64,000 nt of DNA from Duncaniella sp. (GCA_029060405.1 JAIDUB010000080.1:1-64000); one strand, 5' to 3'. Numbered from the stretch's first letter, positions 27,059-36,741 are shown. Numbers and translations: made by a program. The notes: generated from the sequence alone by a model not told the origin.

Positions 27059-28552
27059 ATGATACGAGAAAACAATCTTGCAATCTACAATACTCTCTCA
27101 CGCACGAAGCAACCGTTTGTCCCTCTCCACGAGGGCCGGGTGGGCATGTATGTGTGCGGTCCCACGGTATATGGCGACGGCCATCTGGGCCACGCGCGTC
27201 CGGCCATCACGTTTGATGTGCTGTTCCGCTATCTGCGCTATCTCGGCTACAAGGTGAGATATGTGCGCAATATCACCGACGTGGGTCATCTCGAGCACGA
27301 TGCCGACGAGGGCGAGGACAAGATTGCCAAGAAGGCGCGCCTCGAGCAACTTGAGCCTATGGAGGTGGTGCAGCATTATCTCACCCGCTACCATAAGGCG
27401 ATGGAGGCGCTCAACGTGCTTCCGCCGTCGATCGAGCCTCATGCTTCGGGCCACATCATAGAGCAGATCGAATATGTGAAGAAGATTCTCGACTCGGGCT
27501 ACGCCTATGTGTCGGACGGCTCGGTGTATTTCGATGTTCCGAAATACAACCGCGATCATCCCTACGGCAAGCTGTCGGGTCGCAACGTGGAGGAGCTGCT
27601 ATCCACCACCCGCGCGCTCGACGGACAGCAGGAGAAGCGCAATCCCGCCGATTTCGCTCTGTGGAAGAAGGCCGCTCCCGAGCATATCATGCACTGGCCG
27701 TCGCCTTGGAGCGAAGGTTTCCCCGGATGGCATCTCGAGTGCTCGACGATGGGTGAAAAATATCTGGGTGAGACTTTTGACATTCACGGCGGTGGCATGG
27801 ACCTGATGTTTCCCCACCATGAGTGTGAGATAGCCCAGTCGGTAGCTCACAACGGTCACGACGCCGTGAAATACTGGATGCACAACAACATGATCACCAT
27901 CGACGGAAAGAAGATGGGCAAGTCGCTGGGCAACTTCATCACTCTCGATGAGTTTTTCAACGGCACTCACCCGCTGCTCGATCAGCCTTATTCGCCCATG
28001 ACCATCCGCTTCTTCATCCTGCAGGCCCACTACCGCGGCACCGTTGATTTCAGCAACGAGGCTCTGAAGGGTGCTGAAAAGGCACTCGGCCGCATGCTTG
28101 AAGGCTACCGCCGCTTGCGCGACCTCAAGCCGTCGGCCACCTCTACGGTCGATGTATCGCAGTTTGAGCAGCGTTGCCGCGAGGCGATGGACGATGATCT
28201 GAACACTCCGGTGGTAATAGCGACGCTTTTCGACGCGCTCCGGGTTATCAACCAGATCAAGGACGGCCACGCTCAGGCTACCGAGGCCGACATAAAGGCG
28301 CTTCAGGAGCTTTTCGACACTTATCTCGTAGACATACTCGGCATACGTCCCGACATTGCCGGCGACGGCGCGGGCGACGCATCGGCCATGAAGCCGTTTG
28401 AAGATGCCGTGGATCTGCTGCTGGAGATGCGCGCCAAAGCCAAGTCGGCCAAAGACTGGGCTACGAGCGACCTGATACGCGACCGCATGGCGGCTGCCGG
28501 ATTTGTAGTAAAAGACACTAAAGACGGGGCCGAGTGGTCTCTTGCAAAATGA
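27059..28552 (+). CDS. cysS: cysteinyl-tRNA synthetase
   Basis: Attaches cysteine to tRNA-Cys. The protein (497 residues from the ATG at 27059) has the HIGH-type motif [10 protein letters not shown] near residue 40, the zinc-site [23 protein letters not shown] and the KMSKS-type KKMGKSLGN near 280. A TTG three codons upstream would extend it but is less likely. The stop overlaps the start of the MscS gene in an ATGA, implying coupled translation. Confidence 0.97.
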   Translation: MIRENNLAIYNTLSRTKQPFVPLHEGRVGMYVCGPTVYGDGHLGHARPAITFDVLFRYLRYLGYKVRYVRNITDVGHLEHDADEGEDKIAKKARLEQLEPMEVVQHYLTRYHKAMEALNVLPPSIEPHASGHIIEQIEYVKKILDSGYAYVSDGSVYFDVPKYNRDHPYGKLSGRNVEELLSTTRALDGQQEKRNPADFALWKKAAPEHIMHWPSPWSEGFPGWHLECSTMGEKYLGETFDIHGGGMDLMFPHHECEIAQSVAHNGHDAVKYWMHNNMITIDGKKMGKSLGNFITLDEFFNGTHPLLDQPYSPMTIRFFILQAHYRGTVDFSNEALKGAEKALGRMLEGYRRLRDLKPSATSTVDVSQFEQRCREAMDDDLNTPVVIATLFDALRVINQIKDGHAQATEADIKALQELFDTYLVDILGIRPDIAGDGAGDASAMKPFEDAVDLLLEMRAKAKSAKDWATSDLIRDRMAAAGFVVKDTKDGAEWSLAK

Positions 28553-29757
28553 CCGCCAAGATAGTCGACCCCAATTTTCTGCTAAAATACGCGATCGGGC
28601 TCCTTGACAGCATGGGGCTCGATCCGGCTTATTCGCACCTTACGGCGACTGCCGTGGTGACGGCTCTGACCGTGCTCGTAGCATGGGGCATATATGCCTT
28701 CCTCACCCGCGTGGTGGTGAAATATGTGGTGAAGCTCACCAAATTCACGACAGCTACGTGGGACGATATTCTGTTTGACTCCAAGGTACTTAACGCGGTG
28801 TGTGAGGTACTGCTCACGCTGTTTCTTCAGATCACAATCCCGCGGGCGCTGAGCCTGTATCCCGAGTGGAGCGAGGCTTCGCTGGTGATGTGTCAGATTC
28901 TCACCATCGTGGCATCAGTCCACCTCGTCAACCGCATAATTCTCGCTCTATATCACCTGCTTGAGGAAAAGAGAGGCGCCCGCGTGACGGCGCTGAAAGG
29001 CATCAGGCAGATGCTGCAGGTACTTTCGATATTCGTAGGCCTGATCATCGCGATAAGTATTCTCGCCCACCGCGATCCGCTTATCATAATTTCAGGACTC
29101 GGCGCGGCAGCCACGGTGCTCATGCTGGTATTCAAAGACCCTATAATGGGAGTGGTGGCCGGCGTTCAGCTCACGCTCAACGATATGCTGCGTCCGGGCG
29201 ACTGGATTTCGGTGCCGTCGCGTAACATCAACGGTATAGTGAAAGAGGTAGGACTCACCACGGTCAAGGTTCAGAACTTCGATATGACCATAGTTACCGT
29301 GCCGCCCTATTCGCTTCTGAGCGAGTCGTTCCAGAACTGGCGCGGCATGGTCGACTCAGGAGGACGCCGGGTGCAGCGCTCGGTGTGCATCGATCTCAAC
29401 TCAGTGCGATACCTCACGCCCGACGAACGGGCTTCGGTGGAAGGCGAGGAATGGTTTGCCCCGCTGGCCGACGGCCGCGAGGTGGCCAACATCACTGCAT
29501 TCCGCCATTTCCTGAAACACGCTATCGCCACCACCCCTACGGTAAAACTGGATATGACATGGATGGTGCGCGAACTCGCTCCCACCCCACAGGGATTGCC
29601 TATAGAATTTTACTTCTTCACAGCCCATACCTCGTGGGTGGAATATGAGGAATTTCAGGCCGGAGTATTTGACCGTGTGCTGGCCGACGTAAACCGTTTC
29701 GGGCTGCGCATATATCAGGCTCCGTCAGGTCTCGATCTCCTGTCGCTAAAGCAATGA
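28549..29757 (+). CDS. MscS-family mechanosensitive ion channel
   Basis: A small-conductance mechanosensitive channel releasing solutes on hypo-osmotic shock. The 402-residue protein has several N-terminal membrane helices (about 25-50, 70-105, 130-170), the pore-lining glycine/alanine helix [21 protein letters not shown] near 185-205 and the MscS beta domain ([22 protein letters not shown]). Start and stop overlap cysS and tadA by ATGA, so cysS, mscS and tadA form a tightly coupled set. Confidence 0.93.
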   Translation: MTAKIVDPNFLLKYAIGLLDSMGLDPAYSHLTATAVVTALTVLVAWGIYAFLTRVVVKYVVKLTKFTTATWDDILFDSKVLNAVCEVLLTLFLQITIPRALSLYPEWSEASLVMCQILTIVASVHLVNRIILALYHLLEEKRGARVTALKGIRQMLQVLSIFVGLIIAISILAHRDPLIIISGLGAAATVLMLVFKDPIMGVVAGVQLTLNDMLRPGDWISVPSRNINGIVKEVGLTTVKVQNFDMTIVTVPPYSLLSESFQNWRGMVDSGGRRVQRSVCIDLNSVRYLTPDERASVEGEEWFAPLADGREVANITAFRHFLKHAIATTPTVKLDMTWMVRELAPTPQGLPIEFYFFTAHTSWVEYEEFQAGVFDRVLADVNRFGLRIYQAPSGLDLLSLKQ

Positions 29758-30194
29758 ACAAGGACGAAGTATACATGCGCATGGCTATCAACGAAGCGCG
29801 CCGCGCACTTGAAGCCGATGAAGTACCTATAGGGGCAGTAATAGTCAGCCCGCGCGGACTGGTGATAGGTCGCGGCCATAATCTCACCGAAGCGCTCGCC
29901 GACGTGTCGGCCCACGCCGAGATGCTTGCCATCACCGCCGCCGCCCAGACCATAGGAGGCAAATATCTGCGCGACTGCTCGCTGTATGTCACCGTAGAGC
30001 CGTGCCTGATGTGTGCCGGTGCAATAGGCTGGAGTCAGATAGGCCGCATAGTCTACGGCGCGTCCGACCCCAAGCGCGGATACACGACTCAGGTTGCTCG
30101 CTCACCGTTTCATCCGCGTGCCGAAGTGGTATCGGGTGTTTTGGCCGACGAATGCGCAGCCCTCATGACCGACTTTTTCAAATCCAAACGATAA
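29754..30194 (+). CDS. tadA: tRNA-specific adenosine deaminase TadA
   Basis: Deaminates A34 of tRNA-Arg(ACG) to inosine. The 146-residue protein shows the zinc motifs HAEMLAI near residue 51 and PCLMCAGAIGWSQIG near 82, with the catalytic Glu in HAE. Full length, and translationally coupled to the preceding channel gene. Confidence 0.95.
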   Translation: MNKDEVYMRMAINEARRALEADEVPIGAVIVSPRGLVIGRGHNLTEALADVSAHAEMLAITAAAQTIGGKYLRDCSLYVTVEPCLMCAGAIGWSQIGRIVYGASDPKRGYTTQVARSPFHPRAEVVSGVLADECAALMTDFFKSKR

Positions 30195-30209
30195 ACCCTC
30201 CTCATTCTC

Positions 30210-30890
30210 ATGAAAAAACTCGTTATCTCCACCGGCGCGGGCATCAGCGCCGAAAGCGGCATTTCGACATTCCGCGATGCCGACGGACTCTGGGAAAACT
30301 ATCCGGTAATGGAAGTGTGCTCGGCCGACGGGTTCGCTCGTAATCCGGCGCTCGTACACAAGTTTTATTCCGACCGTCGCCGCCAGTTGCTCACCGCGCA
30401 GCCCAACGCCGCACACCGCGCCCTCGTTGACCTCGAAAAGAATTTCGATACATATATTATAACGCAGAATGTCGACGATCTTCACGAGCGCGCCGGCAGC
30501 AACCGCATACTTCACCTCCACGGCGAACTGATGAAGGCACGCGCGCTCGACAATCCCGACCTACTTTTCACTCTCGACGAGGAGCATATCGAGACAACAC
30601 CCGACACAGTTATCGACGGTCACCACGTACGCCCCCACATCGTATTTTTTCAGGAATCCGTTCCAAATATCGAGCGTGCTATCGAGTGGGCGCAGATGGC
30701 CGACATTTTTGTGGTGATAGGCACATCGCTGGCCGTTTATCCCGCAGCCTCGCTGCTTCACTACGTACGCCGCGGCACGCCCGTCTATTATATCGACCCG
30801 CGCCCGGCAGCCGTACCCTCGGGTGTAACCGTAATTCCCGAGCCCGCCACCCGCGGCGTCGAAACCCTCAAGAAATACCTGCTGGGGTAA
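30210..30890 (+). CDS. NAD-dependent deacylase of the SIR2 family
   Basis: A sirtuin that removes acyl groups from lysines using NAD. The 226-residue protein has GAGISAESGISTFRD, TQNVDDLHERAGS, the catalytic His in LHLHGEL and GTSLAVYPAASLL. The zinc-binding cysteines of classical CobB are missing, which I recall as usual for the Bacteroidota branch. It lies 15 bases after tadA. A terminator-like hairpin follows at 30957-30975. Confidence 0.93.
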   Translation: MKKLVISTGAGISAESGISTFRDADGLWENYPVMEVCSADGFARNPALVHKFYSDRRRQLLTAQPNAAHRALVDLEKNFDTYIITQNVDDLHERAGSNRILHLHGELMKARALDNPDLLFTLDEEHIETTPDTVIDGHHVRPHIVFFQESVPNIERAIEWAQMADIFVVIGTSLAVYPAASLLHYVRRGTPVYYIDPRPAAVPSGVTVIPEPATRGVETLKKYLLG

Positions 30891-30956
30891 TAGCTCCGGC
30901 TATATATCGGTTCTTTGCTTTAATTGGTTTACAATTCACCGACTCCTTAGATTTAG

Positions 30957-30975
30957 GTGCCGGAGGCACATTTTT
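30957..30975 (+). terminator. terminator after the sirtuin gene
   Basis: gtgcc, a gga loop and ggcac, then ATTTTTAT. The short GC stem with a T run lies 67 bases after the stop codon. Confidence 0.6.
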
Positions 30976-30983
30976 ATCAGAAA

Positions 30984-31308
30984 GAGGCTGTGTCAAAATA
31001 AAAAAAAGAATGCCCGCAGGGCATTGAGTTATTCGTAACCGGGGCCGCCGTAGCTATGCGGAGGCGTCGCCGGCTATTGGCCTGTCAACATTGGCGTCCG
31101 CAAGGCCGCCGATTGTTTAACCAGTTGATTTGCTTTTTATTCGGCGACCTGTCGGGCGCCTATTGAATCTCCTCCTTTTACCCGGGGCGCCTACGCTGAG
31201 CTACGGCGACCCGGGTTACGAATAGACGGCTTGCCGCTTCGCTCGCGAAGCCATCAGCGTCCGGCGGACGCTTGTACTTTTTTTAAAAAGTCTATTTTGC
31301 CACAGCTG
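30984..31308. mobile_element. MITE-like repeat, copy A
   Basis: It starts with gaggctgtgtcaaaa (30984-30998) and ends near ttttgccacagc (31295-31306), a terminal inverted repeat with one mismatch. Inside are several GC-rich hairpins also found at 56910-57207, including acccggg/cccgggt and ggcgtccgcaaggccgcc paired with a later ggcgacctgtcgggcgcc. It fills part of the gene-free stretch 30891-31576; from 31309 to 31576 I see nothing clear. No protein is encoded. Confidence 0.75.
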
Positions 31309-31576
31309 CCAAAACTGACCTGCAAAATCGCGTCTCGGCGAGAAACCTCGTGCGCGGGTTCTTTCTTCCCGGTCGCTTAACTATAAGTAAGTTCCAAGAA
31401 TTAGTTTATATCAATCTTCGGCTTGATATTCTTCGCAGAGCGAAGCGGTAAACCGGTCTGCAATCTTTCAACTTACTCACAAGTCATTATGGAACACCAT
31501 AACTCCCTGTTCTTAAATTGAAATCTTATCAATATCAATCTCGAATCTTAAATATTAACTAATTGCTGAAACTTAC

Positions 31577-32125
31577 TTAAAACCGTTCATTAAGAATACT
31601 GATTGAATATTCGGTAATTTCTTTGCTAATACCGATGACCGGATTTACCTCTATGAAATGCTTTTCTTGTTCGGGCGAGAATACTGATTCATCGTCAAGT
31701 ATAATATATGGTATAAAGTTGTTTCTTTCGAGACAACCCTTTATCCATTGAACTTTTGAATCACATTTCTCATCAGGCACGAATACAGCTCGAATTTCAC
31801 CGGGAAGATTCCGTTTATTCCACATTTCGAGTATCTTCTCCCTGCCAAGAACCTCTCCCCATGAAGAAATAACAAAAATTTCAGCTCCGGTAAATTCAAT
31901 AATTTCAGCCAGTCGCGCAACAGCCTTGGGATCAAACAGTGGGCCATACTCATCTTTTGTGGGTTTTCCCGCAATAGAGAGCTGCGCCCGATATTGCTCG
32001 GTATTCAAAACTCCGTCAAAGTCAAGAAAGATGTATTTAACCATCACGGATTCGTCCAATCGGTCAAGATCATAATCGGGAAAAATCCCTTTGGCCCCTA
32101 ATATGTACCGCAAAGTGTTTTCCAT
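31577..32125 (-). CDS. HAD-fold hydrolase, Swiss-Army-Knife RNA-repair type
   Basis: A 182-residue protein. The HAD motif I is YIFLDFDGVLNT (Asp nucleophile, near residue 34), the second motif is FVISSWG, and YIILDDES near 150 supplies the acidic pair. This resembles the HAD domain found with RNA-repair proteins, but that assignment is from memory. The first 27 residues precede the usual start; an internal ATG at 32044 would give MVKYIFLDFDG. It lies 110 bases after the uracil-glycosylase-like gene and appears A+T-rich. It may be the last gene of the WYL-led cluster. Confidence 0.75.
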   Translation of the reverse strand: MENTLRYILGAKGIFPDYDLDRLDESVMVKYIFLDFDGVLNTEQYRAQLSIAGKPTKDEYGPLFDPKAVARLAEIIEFTGAEIFVISSWGEVLGREKILEMWNKRNLPGEIRAVFVPDEKCDSKVQWIKGCLERNNFIPYIILDDESVFSPEQEKHFIEVNPVIGISKEITEYSISILNERF

Positions 32126-32235
32126 ACCTCTGAAAAATCAGATTGCTTAAAATATTGCTGATATGTCATAGATTTTATAATTAATTCTTATGCAAAATGT
32201 TGATGATGTATCTTTTATATTATATCGTGAAATTT

Positions 32236-33000
32236 CTACATCACTTCTATTCGCTTTAATTGATTCTTAATTTTGGTTGCGGCTTCTTCTAATGAATTGA
32301 CTTTTTCATCTACAGCATGCAGTCTATGCATCTTTACAATCATTGGAATAATGAACTTGGGCATTCCCCAGTCTCCGGAGGGATGAGGTAATTGTATTGT
32401 AGGAATCTTTTCGATAGTTCCCATTTCAATCATTCTATTTGTCGTGATATCCTTAACGATGGGAGAACTCTCAACTCGTGCATACTGTCCTAATAGGTTG
32501 AATCCATTTGTCGTCAAGAGTACAATACGCTTAGGTTTCAATATATCAATCAGTTGTACAGCAACAGGGATTCCACTCTCAAAATGTTCCTTGGATAGTT
32601 TTGAAGCATCAGGGGTTGCGAATGGCGTAAGATTTTGCCATACCGTCTTAGAATCATTGTCTGTCAAAAGATTATGTCTTTCTTGGTCTCCATAAATCAT
32701 AAAGTGAGCATTTCCAAAATATTTTGCCCAAAGAGGCGACACATGAGCTCCTTCTTCTTCACATTGGAAACGATATCGCCATGTGGGATTTCCTTTGAGA
32801 AATTCTTCAGGAGATTCCATTTTCGTTACCCCCGATTCCGTACTACCCGGATTAATTCCGAGCACGAGTGTATCAATCCGAGTATTTATTTGGTCTAATG
32901 GAGATTGGAGGTAATATTGAGTTGCAGTATTTTTGCTTACCGCATTTAATTTCTCAATAGCATCCACAGCCCAGTTATTAAGTGATTCTTTTATATTCAT
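32236..33000 (-). CDS. uracil-DNA glycosylase-like protein
   Basis: A 254-residue protein with VLGINPGSTESG (residues about 47-58) and LPHPSGDWG (about 205), the two active-site motifs of the uracil-DNA glycosylase superfamily in MUG/SMUG-like form. A central IVLLTTNGFNLLG strand fits the same fold. It may remove damaged or deaminated bases, or act on another nucleotide glycosidic bond; the substrate is unknown. It lies 21 bases after the exonuclease gene. Confidence 0.72.
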   Translation of the reverse strand: MNIKESLNNWAVDAIEKLNAVSKNTATQYYLQSPLDQINTRIDTLVLGINPGSTESGVTKMESPEEFLKGNPTWRYRFQCEEEGAHVSPLWAKYFGNAHFMIYGDQERHNLLTDNDSKTVWQNLTPFATPDASKLSKEHFESGIPVAVQLIDILKPKRIVLLTTNGFNLLGQYARVESSPIVKDITTNRMIEMGTIEKIPTIQLPHPSGDWGMPKFIIPMIVKMHRLHAVDEKVNSLEEAATKIKNQLKRIEVM

Positions 33001-33021
33001 AGCTATATTAGTTTTATAGTT

Positions 33022-33510
33022 TTACAAAATCTTCAATGCTATTGCGGCGCAGGCTTCGGCGTCAGCGAGGGCATGGTGATGATTCTCCATGTCGTAGCCG
33101 CACGCGGCGGCGGAGATGTGGAGCTGATGACTCGGCAGGTCAAGGCATCGGCGCGAGGCTGCGAGCGTGCAGTGAAATTCATAGCCGGGATATTCCATGC
33201 CATACTCGGCAAATACGGCTTTCAGGCAGCTCTCGTCAAACGGTCGGTTGTGGGCTACCAACGGCAGGCCTGCAATGCGATCCTTGATCTGCTCCCACAC
33301 CTCGGGAAATTCCGGTTGCCCGTCGGTATCGTCGCGGGTCAGACCGTGGACTTCGGTAGTCCAGTAGGTGTAATAATTAGGCACTGGGCGGATGAGGCTG
33401 TAAAATCGGTCGACAATCTGGCCGCCTCTCACTACCACCACGCCCACGCTGCACACGCTGGAGCGTCGGCCGTTGGCTGTCTCGAAATCTATCGCTGCGA
33501 AGTCCTGCAT
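33022..33510 (-). CDS. DEDDh 3'-5' exonuclease
   Basis: A 162-residue DnaQ-fold nuclease. The four acidic residues and the histidine are visible: AIDFETA, LVAHNRPFDESCL and HHALADAEACAAIAL. It resembles the proofreading subunit of DNA polymerase III but stands alone. Its start overlaps the ADP-ribosylglycohydrolase gene by 22 bases, so the two are co-transcribed. In this setting it may trim nucleic acid ends during repair; that is inference. Confidence 0.88.
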   Translation of the reverse strand: MQDFAAIDFETANGRRSSVCSVGVVVVRGGQIVDRFYSLIRPVPNYYTYWTTEVHGLTRDDTDGQPEFPEVWEQIKDRIAGLPLVAHNRPFDESCLKAVFAEYGMEYPGYEFHCTLAASRRCLDLPSHQLHISAAACGYDMENHHHALADAEACAAIALKIL

Positions 33511-34280
33511 AGTCTTTCCTCCTCAAAACGATTATATACTTTCAGCATCTCATCGGGGAGATAGCCGAGGGCCCGGCGTCGCATATCATCGGGCACGGGA
33601 TATTGCGCTTCGGCCAACGAGCCGACGATGGCGCCCACCGTGTCGGAATCGCCTCCATAGGCCACGGCCAGACGTATGGCATCCTCGAAGTTCTTTGAAA
33701 TGAAGGCTATATACAGAGCAAGCGGCACACATCCCTGACAGGTTACATCGAAGAATCCTTGCTCGGGCAAATCCGAAAAAGCATCTTCGCCATAAAACTC
33801 AATCGCCACATTCTCGAAAATCTTTGATGACTTATTGGCGGCGGTTCTCATTCTGAAAATAGCCACCGCTATTGCAACGGCACCCTTGATGCCTTCGGGA
33901 TGATTGTGAGTGATCGCGGCGGTCTTGGCCGCTTCGGTTCTCACCTTTTCTTCCGTGTCAAACAGCCACGCCACAGGCGCCACACGCATTGCCGAGCCGT
34001 TGCCGAAACTATTGTAGGGATACGGATCGGGACGCATCACCCAGTTGAAGAAATAGCCGCCATATTCCCCCTTTGGGTGTGGATATTTCCTGCACCAGCT
34101 GCGCATACAGTCCTGATAGTCATGCCCGTTAAGAATGGCATCGGCCACGGCTACGGTGCATATCGTATCGTCGGTAAAGTCACTCCCCGGGCCGAACATT
34201 TCAAAATCATATTGTGAAGTGTTATTGAATTCGTAATCAGAGCCGGCGATATCGCCTATTATAGTACCTGTCATAATCAA
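33489..34280 (-). CDS. ADP-ribosylglycohydrolase family protein
   Basis: Members remove ADP-ribose from proteins or nucleic acids. The 263-residue protein has GTIIGDIAGSDYEF at the start, DFTDDTICTVAVADA near residue 37 and GGDSDTVGAIVGSLAEA near 215, which together bind two magnesium ions in this family. FGNGSAMRVAPVAW is also typical. It overlaps the WYL regulator by 4 bases and the exonuclease by 22 bases. The target here is unknown. Confidence 0.92.
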   Translation of the reverse strand: MIMTGTIIGDIAGSDYEFNNTSQYDFEMFGPGSDFTDDTICTVAVADAILNGHDYQDCMRSWCRKYPHPKGEYGGYFFNWVMRPDPYPYNSFGNGSAMRVAPVAWLFDTEEKVRTEAAKTAAITHNHPEGIKGAVAIAVAIFRMRTAANKSSKIFENVAIEFYGEDAFSDLPEQGFFDVTCQGCVPLALYIAFISKNFEDAIRLAVAYGGDSDTVGAIVGSLAEAQYPVPDDMRRRALGYLPDEMLKVYNRFEEERLCRTSQR

Positions 34281-35182
34281 TCATTTTTATAAAGTTCGTT
34301 CATATCAGATATCCACCCCTTCATGGTGCGCCGCAGCGAGGGCGGATAAATCACCTCGAGCATCGCCCCCGAGTGGAGGAGTCGCATCACGAAGTCATAA
34401 GTAGGAGCCAGATACAGCTCATAGTCGGCATACTCGCCGCAGTCCTCTACGAGCCTCTGGCTGTGATGGAGCGGCAAGGTGGCGATGTAGTGCTTGTGGT
34501 TGCGGTCAGCGCGCACTACTATACGCTCGGGCTTCACATCAAACCCACCTATCACCACTCCGAATTTTTCCGAGAAAAATTCATCGGCTGAAAACCCCTT
34601 GGGCAGGCGGAACGTATCGTCGGTAATCTCGACATTTTCCAGCCTGTCGAGCGCATAAACCTTGACCTCGTCGCGCATGTTATGACCAAGCACATACCAG
34701 CGCTTCTCAAACAGCCTGACGCAATAAGGCTCGATGGGGAAAGTGTTGCCGCGCGGACGGTTGAACGGATGGTGGGTGATGAGCACCACGCGGTTATCCT
34801 TCATCGCCTGAAGGATGGTGGTGAGGTGCTCGCGACCCGACGGAATCTCATCTACCATGATGCGGTCTTTGAGCGACATATGTTCGCCTATGAGATTACC
34901 GGCGGCAAACGAATCGAGCATCCATTTCCTCAGCCTGTCCTCGTCGATATCTTCGGGATTCTCGATGTAGTAGAGATAACCGCCGCTTTTCTGGCACGAG
35001 ATAATTATGCCGAACTGATCGAAGATGGCATCTTTCCATCTGTTGAACGTAGCGCGGTGGAGCGGCTTGCAATCACTGAGCTCCTTGTTGCTCTCCCAAC
35101 GATCCGACAGATCCCTATGCGAGATCTTCCCCGCACGCCGTATCGTATCAATAAGCCATGTGTATTTCTGCAGTTGATTCAT
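34277..35182 (-). CDS. WYL-domain transcriptional regulator
   Basis: A 301-residue regulator with an N-terminal winged-helix region (about 1-75), a WYL domain with FPIEPYCVRLFEKRWYVLGH near residue 148 and a C-terminal extension (about 215-301). WYL proteins sense nucleic acids or nucleotides in several defence and DNA-damage settings. It leads the cluster with ADP-ribosylglycohydrolase, exonuclease, glycosylase-like and HAD genes, and is coupled to the first of these by an ATGA overlap. Self-regulation of this cluster is likely. Confidence 0.9.
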   Translation of the reverse strand: MNQLQKYTWLIDTIRRAGKISHRDLSDRWESNKELSDCKPLHRATFNRWKDAIFDQFGIIISCQKSGGYLYYIENPEDIDEDRLRKWMLDSFAAGNLIGEHMSLKDRIMVDEIPSGREHLTTILQAMKDNRVVLITHHPFNRPRGNTFPIEPYCVRLFEKRWYVLGHNMRDEVKVYALDRLENVEITDDTFRLPKGFSADEFFSEKFGVVIGGFDVKPERIVVRADRNHKHYIATLPLHHSQRLVEDCGEYADYELYLAPTYDFVMRLLHSGAMLEVIYPPSLRRTMKGWISDMNELYKND

Positions 35183-35208
35183 ATTTCAGTGGATGAATGT
35201 TCCTGATG

Positions 35209-35216
35209 CAAAGGTA
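35209..35216 (-). promoter_or_regulatory. -7 element of the WYL-led cluster
   Basis: The minus strand reads TACCTTTG 26 bases before the WYL start codon. The -33 box is not evident. Confidence 0.45.
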
Positions 35217-35279
35217 GCGAAAAGGTGTCGCAAATCGTGATACACCTCAAAAAATTTTTACACGAAGTAAGGGCATAAT

Positions 35280-35310
35280 AAAAAGGAGCGACTTCACGTA
35301 GCTCCTTTTT
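35280..35310 (-). terminator. strong intrinsic terminator
   Basis: A perfect 10-base stem, aaaaaggagc/gctccttttt, with an 11-base loop, flanked by A and T tracts on both sides. On the minus strand it ends the candidate small RNA and possibly the lpxH transcript. Confidence 0.8.
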
Positions 35311-35363
35311 ATGAGTTTCCAATAGGTACAATTTCTAAGGTAAAAAAGATTGTTTTAGGTTCG
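35280..35363 (-). ncRNA. candidate small RNA of about 84 nt
   Basis: A full consensus promoter (35400-35369, minus) is followed by about 84 bases and a strong intrinsic terminator. No start codon opens a convincing reading frame in between. It sits in the 347-base gap between lpxH and the WYL gene. The alternative is a premature terminator in a leader of the WYL transcript. Apart from these signals the gap shows nothing else clear. Confidence 0.5.
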
Positions 35364-35368
35364 TGATG

Positions 35369-35400
35369 CAAAGGTAAGTCCGAATGTGGAGCGGCGCAAA
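35369..35400 (-). promoter_or_regulatory. consensus promoter of the candidate small RNA
   Basis: On the minus strand TTTG (35400-35397), 20 bases, then TACCTTTG (35376-35369). This is a full match to the Bacteroidota promoter. Confidence 0.7.
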
Positions 35401-35529
35401 TTAATTTATATGTTATCCAACATATTTTTTCAACACCTCTCCCGTTTTCTTGTATTTTTCCACCATAACATCACCTGTTTCAATCTTTTATATTAATCGC
35501 GTTTCAAAATTATCCATTGTTAAACAAAG

Positions 35530-36306
35530 TTAAAGGGAGGTGTTTTCAGGTATTTCGTCGAATTTTTTGAGCGAAAACGTGGTGCCGTCCCACACTCCGT
35601 AGGTAAACTTGTCGATCCAGTCGCCAAGTACAATAACCCTCCCTCCGGCGTCAAGTGAATGGTCCAGAACAATGTGCTGATGACCGAATACGAAGTAGTC
35701 CACACGGGCACCGTGGTGAGTGAGATTATATTCCTCAGCCCACTCCACAAGCGGGTTTTGCCGCGGCTCGGCGGGCACTTGCATCTGCCCTCCCTTGCGG
35801 CGGCTGTGGCTCGACCAGCGGTGGGCGAAACCTATGGTGAGCCGTGGCGGCAGGAAGCTGTAAAGCCATTGCGCGAAGCGGTTGCGAAACAGGCCGCGCA
35901 ACATGCGGAACGACCACGGAAGGCGTCCCACGCCGTCGCCATGTTCGAGCAGGAAGCGGTGTCCGTCCCACTCGGCGGTCATTATGCCGTCGTGGAGCGT
36001 GAAACCTATTTCTTCAGGCAGATAGTCAAATATCCATATATCATGATTGCCCTTTAGCCAGTGAATTTCAACTCCGGCATCGGCCAGATAGGCAAGCGCA
36101 CCGAAAAAGCGGGTGTAGCCGCGCGGCACCACGGTGGAATACTCCCACCAGTAGTCGAGCACGTCGCCGAGCAACACGAGCCGCCGCGCCCTCGGGGCTA
36201 TCTCCCTCAGGAAACCGGCAATCTTCCGCTCATGCTCCCGCGGCGACTCGATGTAGGAAGCACCTAAATGCAGGTCGGAAATGAAATATGTCAGGTCACG
36301 GCTCAT
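35530..36306 (-). CDS. lpxH: UDP-2,3-diacylglucosamine diphosphatase LpxH
   Basis: Cleaves UDP-2,3-diacylglucosamine to lipid X in lipid A synthesis. The 258-residue calcineurin-like phosphoesterase shows FISDLHLGASY, LGDVLDYWWEY, KGNHDIW, LEHGDGVG and FGHQHIV, the full set of metal ligands. Its start is 12 bases after the SufT-like gene. A Kdo transferase gene for the same pathway lies at 54208. Confidence 0.92.
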   Translation of the reverse strand: MSRDLTYFISDLHLGASYIESPREHERKIAGFLREIAPRARRLVLLGDVLDYWWEYSTVVPRGYTRFFGALAYLADAGVEIHWLKGNHDIWIFDYLPEEIGFTLHDGIMTAEWDGHRFLLEHGDGVGRLPWSFRMLRGLFRNRFAQWLYSFLPPRLTIGFAHRWSSHSRRKGGQMQVPAEPRQNPLVEWAEEYNLTHHGARVDYFVFGHQHIVLDHSLDAGGRVIVLGDWIDKFTYGVWDGTTFSLKKFDEIPENTSL

Positions 36307-36318
36307 GGATGAGATGCA

Positions 36319-36639
36319 TCAGAGAAATCCGAGCTCGAGTTTGGCCTCCTCGCTCATCATGTCCTTGTTCCACTCGGGCTCAAACACAATGCGTATCTCC
36401 ACATTTTTCACCCCCTCGATGCTCTCGAGCTTGATGCGCGCATCCTCTACGAGAAAATCGGCGGCCGGACACGACGGCGCGGTAAGCGTCATGTCGATTT
36501 TCAGTTCGCCGTCGTCGTGAAGGTCAATGTTGTATATCAGCCCGAGACTATAGATGTCAACCGGGATCTCGGGGTCGTAAACGGTGCGCAGCATATCCAC
36601 GATGCGCTCCTCTATGGCAATTTTTTCTTCGGGAGTCAT
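36319..36639 (-). CDS. SufT-like metal-sulfur cluster assembly factor (DUF59)
   Basis: A 106-residue MIP18/DUF59 protein with RTVYDPEIPVDIYSLGLIY and DMTLTAPSCPAADFL, the latter with the conserved Cys. Relatives help mature Fe-S proteins. It is separate from sufB, which lies 3.6 kb away in another transcript. A large palindrome (36742-36789) lies upstream, towards polA. Confidence 0.9.
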   Translation of the reverse strand: MTPEEKIAIEERIVDMLRTVYDPEIPVDIYSLGLIYNIDLHDDGELKIDMTLTAPSCPAADFLVEDARIKLESIEGVKNVEIRIVFEPEWNKDMMSEEAKLELGFL

Positions 36640-36741
36640 TATCGGAATTTTGAATACAAAAGTAATTGTAATTTTCCGAAATTACAATTCATAGATGATT
36701 TGATTGATGTTTTCCCTTCCAATCGCGAGGCGTAAGCATCA

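Noticed and set aside
27599..28270. Antisense open frame of 223 residues inside cysS
   Set aside because: It mirrors the codon bias of the real gene; cysS is clear and no independent signals exist.
30891..31576. tRNA or rRNA remnant in the GC-rich gap
   Set aside because: The hairpins belong to the repeated MITE-like element; no cloverleaf or anticodon arm could be found.
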